Shown: positions 1 to 8,326 of the stretch, piece after piece
Position numbering within the stretch: position 1 is the first letter of the stretch
How the letters are laid out: the number at the start of each line of letters is the position of its first letter
Assembly: GCA_964636225.1 (NCBI GenBank)
Contig: CAZWQM010000013.1
Location: 1 to 44,069 of the forward strand
Length of the DNA stretch: 44,069 nt
DNA from: UBA1858 sp964636225
Lineage (GTDB): Bacteria > Pseudomonadota > Gammaproteobacteria > UBA4575
Direction: 5' to 3'
Made by a program: the position numbers and the translations under genes
The notes under the pieces: generated by a model
Database searches by the model: none
Told to the model about the DNA's origin: nothing
What the model saw: only the letters and a program-made list of their open reading frames with translations

Positions 1-1
1 C

Positions 2-601
2 GCAGAAAAAAATGCTATCAGAAAGAAACTGGGAATAGATTCGAGAAAAAAAGTTTTACTTAATGTTGGTTCGGTGCATCCGCGTAAGGGAACAGATCTC
101 TTGCTACGTGCACTTGCAGTGATTGCCAAGGAGAGGCAGGATGTTGAACTATATATAGTTGGTTCCAGAGTTGATGAAGTAGATGACACTCTAACAGCAT
201 TTCATAATCAGCTAAATGAACTTGTATCTCTAGAAGAAGTGAGAGGAAGAATTCATTTTGTTGGTCTGGTAGAAAATGTTGATGAATATATGAAGGCTTC
301 AGATGTATTTGTCTTTCCTTCTAGGGAGGAGGGCATGGGTAATGTGGTAATGGAAGCTATGTCCGCTAAGTTACCAGTAGTTGTTACTCCATATCTGGGT
401 TTTCCATCAGTGTTTGGAAATAATGAAAATTATTTGCTGGTAGAATTTGAGCCAGAAGATATCGCAGAGAAAATTTTAGCTCTATTAGATGATATGAGTC
501 TTAGTGATTATATAATTGATAATGCGTATAAAAATGTTACAGAAAAATTAAATTTTGACGACGCTGTTCGTGCCTACTCGAAGTTGTACAAAAGCGTGTG
601 A
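2..601 (+). CDS. Glycosyltransferase family 4, C-terminal part (5' end outside window)
   Basis: The reading frame is open from base 2 and runs to TGA at 599-601, so the N-terminal half of the gene lies upstream of the window. The visible part starts in the linker and C-terminal Rossmann domain of a GT-B glycosyltransferase: a strand reading VLLNVGSVHPRKGTD, the nucleotide-sugar binding stretch, then EEGMGNVVMEAM, which fits the family-4 E-x7-E signature that holds the sugar nucleotide. An internal GTG at 74 falls inside the conserved GSVHPRKG motif and is not a real start. The likely role is transfer of a sugar to a lipid-linked surface-polysaccharide precursor on the cytoplasmic side of the inner membrane. 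The donor and acceptor cannot be read from the sequence. It converges with the GT2 gene that follows. Confidence 0.9.
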   Translation, partial: AEKNAIRKKLGIDSRKKVLLNVGSVHPRKGTDLLLRALAVIAKERQDVELYIVGSRVDEVDDTLTAFHNQLNELVSLEEVRGRIHFVGLVENVDEYMKASDVFVFPSREEGMGNVVMEAMSAKLPVVVTPYLGFPSVFGNNENYLLVEFEPEDIAEKILALLDDMSLSDYIIDNAYKNVTEKLNFDDAVRAYSKLYKSV

Positions 602-615
602 AGCTAGATTAAGAA

Positions 616-1767
616 TTAGCTCAGTAATTTGTTGATATCATTATTGCTAACAAGAGCAATATCCGGTGCTTTAAATTTACGTTGTTTTTGGGGGAATGCA
701 AGGTAAGTACAGTCTTGGGTTAGGCTTTTATGCCATTCTCGGTATGCTTTCCGGTATAATTTTCTGGGTGACTTAGATCTCTTGCTATGTTTTAGTCCGA
801 ACTTAGAGTTGTTCGTTAAAGATTGAGCCGCCTCTAGGCAAATCTGTCCAAATATTTTATATTTCTGTATATTGCCATTTAGCGCTATGTGTGTTCGTTC
901 AAATACTTCTTTATCTGCGCTAAATCTTACACTATCCCACGCGCCAATTTTTTGCTTGAAAAAGGTTGATTCGAACATTAGAGATGGCAGTGAATAATGG
1001 GTTATTCCGTCAATGCAGGAATCATTAATCCTCTTGAAACGAGTTATTTCCATTGTTTCAAAGACGCGAATTTTTAATATTATGCTTGCTTTGGCATTGT
1101 CTAGAATCATTTGAGTGAGTTGCTTTTCAATCCTTTGTGGGTGAGACCAGTCATCAGAATCGTGGCAAGTAATAAATTCACCATTGATATGAGACAAGGC
1201 AATATTTTTAGATACGTATGTGCCAACATTGTGGCTATTCCTGAATGGTTTTATCCTTTGGTCTTTTGATGCAAGAGCCTTAATTATCTCCCACGTGTTA
1301 TCAGTGCTTAAGTCATCTATAATTAACAATTCTATATTTGTCCATGTCTGACTTAGTATAGATGTTATTGCATGAGCGATTGTGCTTCCAGAATTGTATG
1401 ATGTCATTATAATGCTTACTAGGGGAGCAGAGCTTACCTTACTGTTTGGATTGCACCTTAATCGATAGAACCTGTCTTCGTTACTATCGCTAAGATAGAT
1501 AGGATGCGCATTCATCGAGTTTAGATATAAATTTATACGGTTTAACCACTTTATTTCGCTTTTTATATCCCTGTTGGCTTTTAATAATATTAGTGAAAAT
1601 TCGTAATCTCCTTTATTGTATTTTTCCACAAATTCAATAGCTGAAATTAAAGATAATGATTTAGTGATTTTTTCAGCATCTACTAATAGCCTGCTGGAAT
1701 TGTTAAGGTGTGGATACATGCGCATCATGATTATTGCAGCTAATTTTGAAAAAATATTAGAGACCAT
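616..1767 (-). CDS. Glycosyltransferase family 2 with N-terminal extension
   Basis: A 383-residue protein. A GT-A fold of family 2 starts near residue 116 (VSIIMTSYNSG, then ELLIIDDLSTDNTW) and carries a DxD-like metal and nucleotide site in HDSDDW near residue 203. The first ~115 residues match nothing I recognise, and the final ~60 residues are basic. It probably adds one sugar to the polysaccharide encoded around it; specificity is unknown. It is transcribed alone against its neighbours: convergent with the GT4 gene (14-base gap) and divergent from rmlB across 291 bases. Start is ATG at 1767; the ribosome-binding sequence is weak. No transmembrane segment is obvious, so it is probably cytosolic or peripheral. 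Confidence 0.88.
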   Translation of the reverse strand: MVSNIFSKLAAIIMMRMYPHLNNSSRLLVDAEKITKSLSLISAIEFVEKYNKGDYEFSLILLKANRDIKSEIKWLNRINLYLNSMNAHPIYLSDSNEDRFYRLRCNPNSKVSSAPLVSIIMTSYNSGSTIAHAITSILSQTWTNIELLIIDDLSTDNTWEIIKALASKDQRIKPFRNSHNVGTYVSKNIALSHINGEFITCHDSDDWSHPQRIEKQLTQMILDNAKASIILKIRVFETMEITRFKRINDSCIDGITHYSLPSLMFESTFFKQKIGAWDSVRFSADKEVFERTHIALNGNIQKYKIFGQICLEAAQSLTNNSKFGLKHSKRSKSPRKLYRKAYREWHKSLTQDCTYLAFPQKQRKFKAPDIALVSNNDINKLLS

Positions 1768-2058
1768 AGAGAAGCCTGATTTACAAAGTAATTAATAAAT
1801 GAGAGTATATTTCATGTGATCCATTATGCGTATCATGTGGTAATAATATTTGGCTGTGTCTTTATATGAGCCGAATTTAAAGCCTGATGTGGCATCAAAT
1901 TATAAATAATTATATATCTTTATCGGTGCCAAATTATTACTGAAAAATAACTTTTTCCTAGTAGTTTTGCTACCATATCAATCCGAATTGTATCATGACT
2001 ATAATTATAGGATTTTTTAATTAGTGATCTTTATCAGTGTCTTATTTGTAGGTGAGCT
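1768..2058. other. AT-rich divergent intergenic region (GT2 gene / rmlB)
   Basis: The 291 bases separate the start of the minus-strand GT2 gene from the start of rmlB, so they should carry promoters for both directions. A TATAAT hexamer occurs in the block GACTATAATTATAG shortly upstream of rmlB, but I see no good -35 box at 17 bases. No RNA gene, JUMPstart or ops element that I can defend is present. Confidence 0.4.
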
Positions 2059-3099
2059 ATGACAATATTGGTGACAGGTGGGGCCGGATTCATTGGCTCA
2101 AATTTCATACTAAATTGGTTTGAAGATGAAGAGCTGGCAAAAGAGAGAATTGTTAATCTCGATAAGTTAACTTATGCTGGAAATTTAGGCAATCTGTCAA
2201 GTTTGGAAGGGAATCCCCATCATATTTTCATCAAAGGGTGTATTGGAGATCAAGTGCTCGTTCAAAATATATTTTCTGAATGGAATCCAAGGGCTGTAAT
2301 TAATTTTGCTGCTGAGAGCCATGTCGATCGCTCGATTGTGGGTCCTCATGAATTCATTCAAACAAATGTAGTGGATTTCTCGAAATTACTACATGAGGCA
2401 TATATATATTGGAGTAAGCAAAAATTCGGGTTAAAAAGTCAATTTAGGTTTTTGCATATTAGTACTGATGAGGTATATGGGTCGTTGTCATTATGCGATG
2501 AGCCGTTTACTGAAACGTCTCCCTATAGACCTAATAGTCCCTATTCTGCGAGCAAAGCGTCAAGTGATCATATCGCCCGGGCATATTTTAAAACTTATGG
2601 TATGCCTGTCCAGATTACTAATTGTTCTAATAATTATGGTGCTTATCAATATCCAGAGAAATTAATTCCGCTTGTTATTTATAATGCGCTGCATGGGGAT
2701 GAATTGCCAATTTATGGTGATGGTAAACAAGTTCGTGATTGGTTGTATGTGGATGATCACTGTTCAGCTATCCGTAAAGTCTTGCATAATGGTGAACCTG
2801 GGGAAGTATATAATATTGGAGGTTATAATCAAAAGCAAAATATTGAAGTAGTGGAGCTAATATGCTCAATTTTAGATGAGATTCATCCTAGGCAAAACAA
2901 TGTAAGTTATAAGGAGCAAATAAAATATGTTGACGATAGAAAGGGGCACGATAGGCGTTATGCAATAAATGCGTCCAAGATAAATGATAAGTTGGGATGG
3001 AGACCTGAATATGAGTTTGATGATGGTATTCGTAAGACTGTAATCTGGTATGTGGAAAATCTGGATTGGGTAGAGGAAGCTTTTCAAACTAAAATTTGA
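2059..3099 (+). CDS. rmlB: dTDP-glucose 4,6-dehydratase
   Basis: 346 residues, the usual RmlB length. It converts dTDP-glucose to dTDP-4-keto-6-deoxyglucose, the second step of dTDP-L-rhamnose synthesis in the cytosol. The NAD-binding Rossmann motif GGAGFIGSN is at residues 7-15. The catalytic T136-D137-E138 triplet lies in STDEVYG and the SDR pair is Y162 and K166 in YSASK. It starts with ATG at 2059, just after GTAGGTGAGCT, a reasonable ribosome-binding site. It leads the rmlBDAC block, all on the plus strand. The base composition is AT-rich like the rest of the locus. Confidence 0.97.
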   Translation: MTILVTGGAGFIGSNFILNWFEDEELAKERIVNLDKLTYAGNLGNLSSLEGNPHHIFIKGCIGDQVLVQNIFSEWNPRAVINFAAESHVDRSIVGPHEFIQTNVVDFSKLLHEAYIYWSKQKFGLKSQFRFLHISTDEVYGSLSLCDEPFTETSPYRPNSPYSASKASSDHIARAYFKTYGMPVQITNCSNNYGAYQYPEKLIPLVIYNALHGDELPIYGDGKQVRDWLYVDDHCSAIRKVLHNGEPGEVYNIGGYNQKQNIEVVELICSILDEIHPRQNNVSYKEQIKYVDDRKGHDRRYAINASKINDKLGWRPEYEFDDGIRKTVIWYVENLDWVEEAFQTKI

Positions 3100-3118
3100 T
3101 TGATATATCTATGCTCGC

Positions 3119-4027
3119 ATGATTAATATTTTAGTTATCGGTAAGGATGGTCAGGTCGGCTCTGAGCTTCAGAGAGCTCTCGTACCTAGTTCGGATATTA
3201 ATTTGGCATGTATTGGAAGAAATGAATGTGACTTGTTTGATTTGAAGAAACTAAAATCAATCCTTGAAGAATTCAAGCCGAAAATAATTGTCAATGCGGC
3301 TGCTTATACTAATGTTGATGGTGCTGAAAATCATGAAGATGAGGCATTTGCTATTAATGCGAAAGTACCAGAGACATTAGCTGAGTGGTCTGACTCAACA
3401 AAATCTTTAATCATTCATTATTCAACTGATTATGTATTTGATGGAAGAAAATCTAATAGTTATGCCGAGAATGATGTACCAAACCCTATAAATGTTTACG
3501 GTAAATCTAAATTGGCAGGAGAATCTATATTGCTGGATGGAAACATCTCGTCGATAGTTCTGAGAACTAGTTGGGTGTATGGTAAAAGTGGATGCAACTT
3601 TGTAAAAACAATCTTAAGGCTAGGAAAGATCAAGTCTAAAATTGATGTTGTTAATGACCAATGCGGTGCTCCAACTTCTGCGGAATTGATTGCTAGTTCA
3701 ACAGCGATGATTATATTATCTTATATTAGATCTGAAGCAGAAACTCCATGTGGTCTATACCACCTCACTTCAAGAGGCTCTACAAACTGGTATGAGTATG
3801 CGAAATTTGTCATAAAGCAGGCAATTGACTATGGTGAAGAATTTGTTCTGAGTGTAGATAACATCAGTCCGGTTTCTTCAGCAGAATATATGCAAGCAGC
3901 TGATAGGCCAAAAAATTCGCGACTTAACGTTACGCAAATAGAAAAAACCTTTGGTATTAGAATGCCAGATTGGAAGAGTGACGTAAGTAGTTGTATAAAA
4001 TGGATCATCACAAATGAAAAATTCTAG
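3119..4027 (+). CDS. rmlD: dTDP-4-dehydrorhamnose reductase
   Basis: 302 residues. It catalyses the last step, NAD(P)H reduction of dTDP-4-keto-L-rhamnose to dTDP-L-rhamnose. An N-terminal Rossmann motif reads GKDGQVGSEL. The active-site strand STDYVFDG covers residues 102-109 and the SDR pair is Y127/K131 in YGKSK. It follows rmlB by 19 bases and its 3' end overlaps rmlA by 14 bases, so rmlB-rmlD-rmlA-rmlC should be one transcript with coupled translation. Confidence 0.96.
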   Translation: MINILVIGKDGQVGSELQRALVPSSDINLACIGRNECDLFDLKKLKSILEEFKPKIIVNAAAYTNVDGAENHEDEAFAINAKVPETLAEWSDSTKSLIIHYSTDYVFDGRKSNSYAENDVPNPINVYGKSKLAGESILLDGNISSIVLRTSWVYGKSGCNFVKTILRLGKIKSKIDVVNDQCGAPTSAELIASSTAMIILSYIRSEAETPCGLYHLTSRGSTNWYEYAKFVIKQAIDYGEEFVLSVDNISPVSSAEYMQAADRPKNSRLNVTQIEKTFGIRMPDWKSDVSSCIKWIITNEKF

Positions 4028-4904
4028 GAAAGGGATAATATTGGCAGGCGGGAACGGTACTCGTTTATATCCTGCTACATTTGCAGTATCTAAGCAGTTA
4101 TTGCCTGTTTATGATAAGCCAATGATCTATTATCCATTAACAACATTAATGTTAACTGAATTGCAAGATATATTAATAATATCAACTCCTCAAGATATAC
4201 CTAGATTTCAACAGTTACTGGGCGATGGGAGTCAATGGGGTATTAACCTGAGATATCAGATTCAGCCTAAACCTGAAGGTATCGCACAATCATTTATTCT
4301 GGCTAAGACTTTTTTAGAAGGTTGTAATTCAACATTAATTTTGGGCGATAATATATTTTATGGTCATAATCTAAATGTGTTACTAAGAAAAGCTGATTTA
4401 CGTCAAAAAGGTGCAACCATCTTTTCTTATTTTGTTAATGATCCAGAAAGATACGGTGTTGTTAGTTTTGATAATGATGGAAAAGTGTTGGATATTGAAG
4501 AAAAGCCCAAGATTCCAAAATCAAGATATGCGATCACTGGTCTGTATTTTTATGATAATCAGGTCATAGATATTGTAGAAAATATTAGACCATCTAACCG
4601 TGGAGAATTAGAGATTACAGATGTTAATCAGGTTTACCTGGATAATAAAGAACTATGTGTTGAAACCATGGGGAGAGGCTATGCGTGGTTGGATACTGGC
4701 ACACATGAGTCTATGTTGGACGCGAGTCAATATATTCATACAATCGAAAAAAGACAAGGGCTGAAAGTAGCTTGTCCTGAAGAAGTAGCCTACCGTCTGG
4801 GTTGGATTAGTGCTGAAGATGTCATGCGAAGTGCTGCTAAGTATAAAGCCAATGGTTATGGAAAATACTTGCGTTCTATGGTTACTGATCGAGTGAATTT
4901 ATGA
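4014..4904 (+). CDS. rmlA: Glucose-1-phosphate thymidylyltransferase
   Basis: 296 residues, full length for RmlA. It joins glucose-1-phosphate and dTTP to give dTDP-glucose, the entry and feedback-controlled step of the rhamnose pathway. The nucleotidyltransferase signature GGNGTRLYPAT begins at residue 12, followed by SKQLLPVYDKPMIYYPL. The metal-binding aspartate D112 lies in LILGDNIFYG. A Y-A-W-L-D-T-G block near residue 225 is also typical. The ATG overlaps the last 14 bases of rmlD, and the stop shares ATGA with rmlC. Confidence 0.97.
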   Translation: MKNSRKGIILAGGNGTRLYPATFAVSKQLLPVYDKPMIYYPLTTLMLTELQDILIISTPQDIPRFQQLLGDGSQWGINLRYQIQPKPEGIAQSFILAKTFLEGCNSTLILGDNIFYGHNLNVLLRKADLRQKGATIFSYFVNDPERYGVVSFDNDGKVLDIEEKPKIPKSRYAITGLYFYDNQVIDIVENIRPSNRGELEITDVNQVYLDNKELCVETMGRGYAWLDTGTHESMLDASQYIHTIEKRQGLKVACPEEVAYRLGWISAEDVMRSAAKYKANGYGKYLRSMVTDRVNL

Positions 4905-5449
4905 AAATAGTTGAAGCTGGTATATCTGGTTTATATATTATTGAACCTGATGTTTTCTGTGATGAAAGAGGTTCTTTTTTTGAGAGCTTCAATTTGAAAA
5001 AATTTAATGAAATTATTGGGGATGATGTTTGCTTTGTGCAAGATAATCATAGTCATAGTAAGAAAAATGTATTAAGGGGAATGCATTTTCAAATCGAGCC
5101 CCATGCACAAGGAAAGTTGGTTCGAGTGGTGCAAGGCAGCGTTTATGATGTAGCAGTCGATTTAAGGAAAGGATCTACAACATTTGGGAAGTGGGTCGGC
5201 ATTGAAATTAATCAGTCAAATCGACGGCAATTTTGGGTTCCTGCCGGTTTTGCACATGGGTTTATTGTGCTTAGTGAAAGTGCCGACTTTTTATATAAAA
5301 CTACAAATTATTATTCTCCTGAACATGAGCGAAGTTTGTTGTGGAATGACCCTCTTATAGGGATTGATTGGCCTGTTAGTAATCCAATTCTGTCTGAAAA
5401 GGACGAAAGAGCGTTTAGCTATGAAATGCTAAACATGGAAGAATTATAG
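4901..5449 (+). CDS. rmlC: dTDP-4-dehydrorhamnose 3,5-epimerase
   Basis: 182 residues, a small cupin that epimerises C3 and C5 of dTDP-4-keto-6-deoxyglucose to give the L-rhamno form. The catalytic histidine is H62 in LRGMHFQ, with the partner aspartate in VAVDLRKGS and the active-site tyrosine region near FLYKTTNYY. It overlaps rmlA by four bases (ATGA) and closes the rmlBDAC set. An 81-base gap then precedes the next gene. Confidence 0.97.
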   Translation: MKIVEAGISGLYIIEPDVFCDERGSFFESFNLKKFNEIIGDDVCFVQDNHSHSKKNVLRGMHFQIEPHAQGKLVRVVQGSVYDVAVDLRKGSTTFGKWVGIEINQSNRRQFWVPAGFAHGFIVLSESADFLYKTTNYYSPEHERSLLWNDPLIGIDWPVSNPILSEKDERAFSYEMLNMEEL

Positions 5450-5530
5450 CGAATGCAGCATGTTAGATAAATTTCCATGGCAAGTATTTTTCCTTAGTTG
5501 CTTTTCATTAGCTAAATTAATCTGTTTAAA

Positions 5531-6652
5531 ATGAAAGCTATATTGGTCAATGATACAGGTGGTACATCTAATCCGGGTTGCAGGCTTGTGCGAAAAGGGT
5601 TTGAAATATTATTTAGTGAGAAAATTGAACATGTTGTGATGCATGATTGTGTGCCAGTGCATTATTGGACTGATTACTTTCGACAAATAGGTAGCTCTGG
5701 TCGAGAATCAATAATTGTTAAAAAAGGATATTTCCCCACATACACAGAAGGTATCAATGAAATTGATGTGTCTCAATGGGAGGCGATTAGGAGTCGCTTG
5801 ATAGCGAATGATTCAGATTTATTTAGCAAAATTAATTCTTCCGATTGCGTGATTGTAAATGCTGAGGGTTCGATGCACCATAATACGGGATCTGCTTTGG
5901 CTGTCCTTGCTCTTACCAAAGTAGGGGTTGAGCTTGGGAAGAAGGTATTGTTGCTTAATGCAACAGTAATGTGTATGGCGAACCCTATATTGATAGATGT
6001 ATTAAGGAATTGTGAATTTATACATGTAAGAGACTGGGCTTCATATAAATACCTTAAATCTTTGGGCTTAAAGTCGCATGTATTTCCAGATATTGCGTTG
6101 CTTGGGCTTGATGTAGATGATACTGGAAAAAGTAGTGAAATTATGCAAATAAGCCCAGATTCCGTTCTAATTACTGCTGGAGTTGCCATAAGAAAGGAAA
6201 CATTGGAATTCTTAATTGATGAGGTTAGGTCTTGTAGTATGACGCCTATATATTTCTCGATTGGTGATGGTGGTGAGACTAATCTTGCTGTTGAAGTATG
6301 TGGTCAGCGCGGTGTGAAAATAATACATGCTCAAAATATAGATCTTAAACAGATGGATAGCTTATTGAAGCAATTTCGGTTTGCTATTTCTGGTCGACAT
6401 CATATGAACATTTTTTTTATGAAGGTTGGCCTTCCGTTTTTGCCAATAACTACTAATACCTGGAAAATTAAAGAGTGTATGAGCCTTTTAGAATATCCAA
6501 TTAAACCTGTTATTTCTTTTGATGAGTTCTCATCTGTAATCAAAGAGTTATTTTCTAATAGAGAATACTTTAGTACTGCGGCAAAAAATTCTTATTATGT
6601 TGGTATAAAGAAAATGGATTTGCTAATTAATGAGCTAGAAAAATGCATTTAA
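5531..6652 (+). CDS. Polysaccharide pyruvyl transferase-family protein
   Basis: 373 residues with the layout of the PS_pyruv_trans family (WcaK/CsaB-like): an N-terminal NDTGGTSNPGCRLV loop, an NAEGSMHHNTGSALAV segment matching the family's GEGT-like motif, and a C-terminal SGRHHMNIFFMKVGLPF block. Characterised members transfer pyruvate from phosphoenolpyruvate onto a sugar as a ketal, but some relatives act as glycosyltransferases, so the reaction is not certain. It probably decorates the glycan built with rhamnose from the genes just upstream. Its last codons overlap the start of the GT29 gene by 10 bases, so the two are likely translated together. Confidence 0.82.
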   Translation: MKAILVNDTGGTSNPGCRLVRKGFEILFSEKIEHVVMHDCVPVHYWTDYFRQIGSSGRESIIVKKGYFPTYTEGINEIDVSQWEAIRSRLIANDSDLFSKINSSDCVIVNAEGSMHHNTGSALAVLALTKVGVELGKKVLLLNATVMCMANPILIDVLRNCEFIHVRDWASYKYLKSLGLKSHVFPDIALLGLDVDDTGKSSEIMQISPDSVLITAGVAIRKETLEFLIDEVRSCSMTPIYFSIGDGGETNLAVEVCGQRGVKIIHAQNIDLKQMDSLLKQFRFAISGRHHMNIFFMKVGLPFLPITTNTWKIKECMSLLEYPIKPVISFDEFSSVIKELFSNREYFSTAAKNSYYVGIKKMDLLINELEKCI

Positions 6653-7343
6653 TTACATCTGCAGAGTTTTATTCAAAATACCAGGAAAAAAGAACTGTGG
6701 TGTTTGTTGGTAATGCTCCCTCTATGAAGGGTTCGAATATGGGGGCATGGATTGACAATTTTGATGTTGTAGTCAGATTTAACGAATGCATAACAGTTGG
6801 CTATGAGAAGGATGTGGGTAGTAAGACTGATATATTGGTTGTTAATCCGTACATAACCCCGAAAGATGAAAAGAAAACTCAGCAATCACTTGATTCTTGT
6901 ATGACAGTCTTGATTATTTCGCCTGAAACTCGGCGTCCATATTCAAAAGAACTTGCTAAAATTATATCGAATAGAGATGTTTTTTTACATATACTCCAGA
7001 TATATTGCACATGAAAGATACTGGCCATGTCGCTGGTTTGACTACTGGAACCTATGGTGTCTTTTTATTGTCGAGGATTTTAGAGCCGAGTCAAATTGGT
7101 ATAACGGGATTTACTATGTTTCTTAAGGAGACCGCGCGCCATTATTGGCAATCTACAAAGCCCGGTGGATTGCACGCACATGATGTGCATAGAGAGGCTG
7201 AGATATTTATTGATATTTGTAATAATATAAAATGTAATCTTGAGGTCACAGAAGATATAGTGTGGGTGGCTAAGCAAGTGAATAAAACATTACAAAAAAA
7301 TATTAATATCAGGCTAAATAGAGTTAGAAAGTACAATGTATAA
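6643..7343 (+). pseudogene. GT29 (sialyltransferase-like) gene split by a -1 frame change
   Basis: Two frames together make one ~233-residue protein. The first, 6643-7014 (123 codons), carries FVGNAPSMKGSNMGAWIDNF and VVVRFNE, the look of sialyl motif L. The second continues in the -1 frame to 7343 with GLTTGTYGVFLL and IGITGFTMF, resembling sialyl motif S. The first frame stops at 7012-7014 and the second frame is open only from 6975, so the change must lie in that interval. The interval contains seven T followed by A (6980-6987), which forms an in-phase U UUU UUA slippery heptamer at 6981-6987. It could be a broken gene, a homopolymer error, phase variation or programmed frameshifting. Family members usually transfer sialic acid from CMP-sialic acid; bacterial examples are poorly characterised. 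Confidence 0.75.
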
Positions 7344-7377
7344 TGTGTATTAAAAACCTAATCTTAAAGAGATTGCT

Positions 7378-8241
7378 ATGAATCCTGATGATATTTGTGA
7401 TCCTCGGGACTTTGCGGAGTTTTTTAAGTCTAAGCACATGGATTATATCGATTTTGGTTGTAGCAAAGGTGGTAGTCTGTTGCTAGGTCAAGAGAGGTTT
7501 GGTGGTACCAGAGGCTTAGGCATAGATATTTCACCTCAAAAAGTAGAAATAACTCGAAAAGCTGGATTTGATGCAATTTGTTACGATATAAATAAAATTC
7601 CTTCTGAGAAACTGGCTAAATTTACTATTCTTTCCCACTTCTTAGAGCATGTTCCGGATGCTAGGGACTGCTATGAATTTGTAAAAAAAGCATGTGAAAT
7701 ATCTACAGATTTTGTATTTATTCAGCAGCCTTATTTTGATGCGGATAGTTATTTGTTGCAAAATAATTTGAAATTATATTGGTCGGATTGGACGGGTCAT
7801 CCAAATCGTATGACAAGTTTAGATATGCTATTGCTATTTAAGGGGTTGGTGAATTCTGGTATGGACTTGACGTATTCAATTCATGTAAGACATCCTATTC
7901 ATAATTCAGATAGTCTAGATATACTTCCTATGTCAACAATTACTGATCAGCACAAATATGATAAAAGGTTGCACCCCCTCAAAAAGGGCGTGATTAACTT
8001 CGATTTTCCCGTATATAGAGAATTGATTGCAATTATAACTATGGCCGGAGTTGGTCATCGAGATATTTTAAACATGGTTAAGTACGATAAGACATTAGTA
8101 GATATGGGGGGCTCGGCTTGCATTATTGATAATCCTTTATATCTAGGTTCAAAACTTTCGAATAAACAGAATATCTATAAAAAAAGTAAAGTGTTGAAAA
8201 AAGCAAAAAAATTCATTAAGAAAATATCAGGGATAGCTTAG
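7378..8241 (+). CDS. Class I SAM-dependent methyltransferase
   Basis: 287 residues. Motif I reads DFGCSKGGSLLLG near residues 23-35, followed by GLGIDISPQKVEITRKAGF (the acidic residue that binds the SAM ribose lies in GID) and LSHFLEHVPD, the usual post-I/motif-IV area of small-molecule methyltransferases. The C-terminus is rich in lysine (KKSKVLKKAKKFIKK), which may favour membrane or nucleic-acid contact. In this setting it most likely O- or N-methylates a sugar of the surface glycan, although the substrate is inferred only from context. It starts with ATG at 7378, 34 bases after the GT29 remnant. Confidence 0.8.
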   Translation: MNPDDICDPRDFAEFFKSKHMDYIDFGCSKGGSLLLGQERFGGTRGLGIDISPQKVEITRKAGFDAICYDINKIPSEKLAKFTILSHFLEHVPDARDCYEFVKKACEISTDFVFIQQPYFDADSYLLQNNLKLYWSDWTGHPNRMTSLDMLLLFKGLVNSGMDLTYSIHVRHPIHNSDSLDILPMSTITDQHKYDKRLHPLKKGVINFDFPVYRELIAIITMAGVGHRDILNMVKYDKTLVDMGGSACIIDNPLYLGSKLSNKQNIYKKSKVLKKAKKFIKKISGIA

Positions 8242-8326
8242 TTTTTATTTTAAGTTGGTAACTTGGTATTTGCACTTGTCTAATTATATTCATTGCAGTA
8301 TGCCATAAAAAGAAAAATAATTAGAG

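Noticed and set aside
1921..2058. JUMPstart or ops element upstream of rmlB
   Set aside because: Only a short GGTAGC on the minus strand was found, with no match to the rest of the known consensus.
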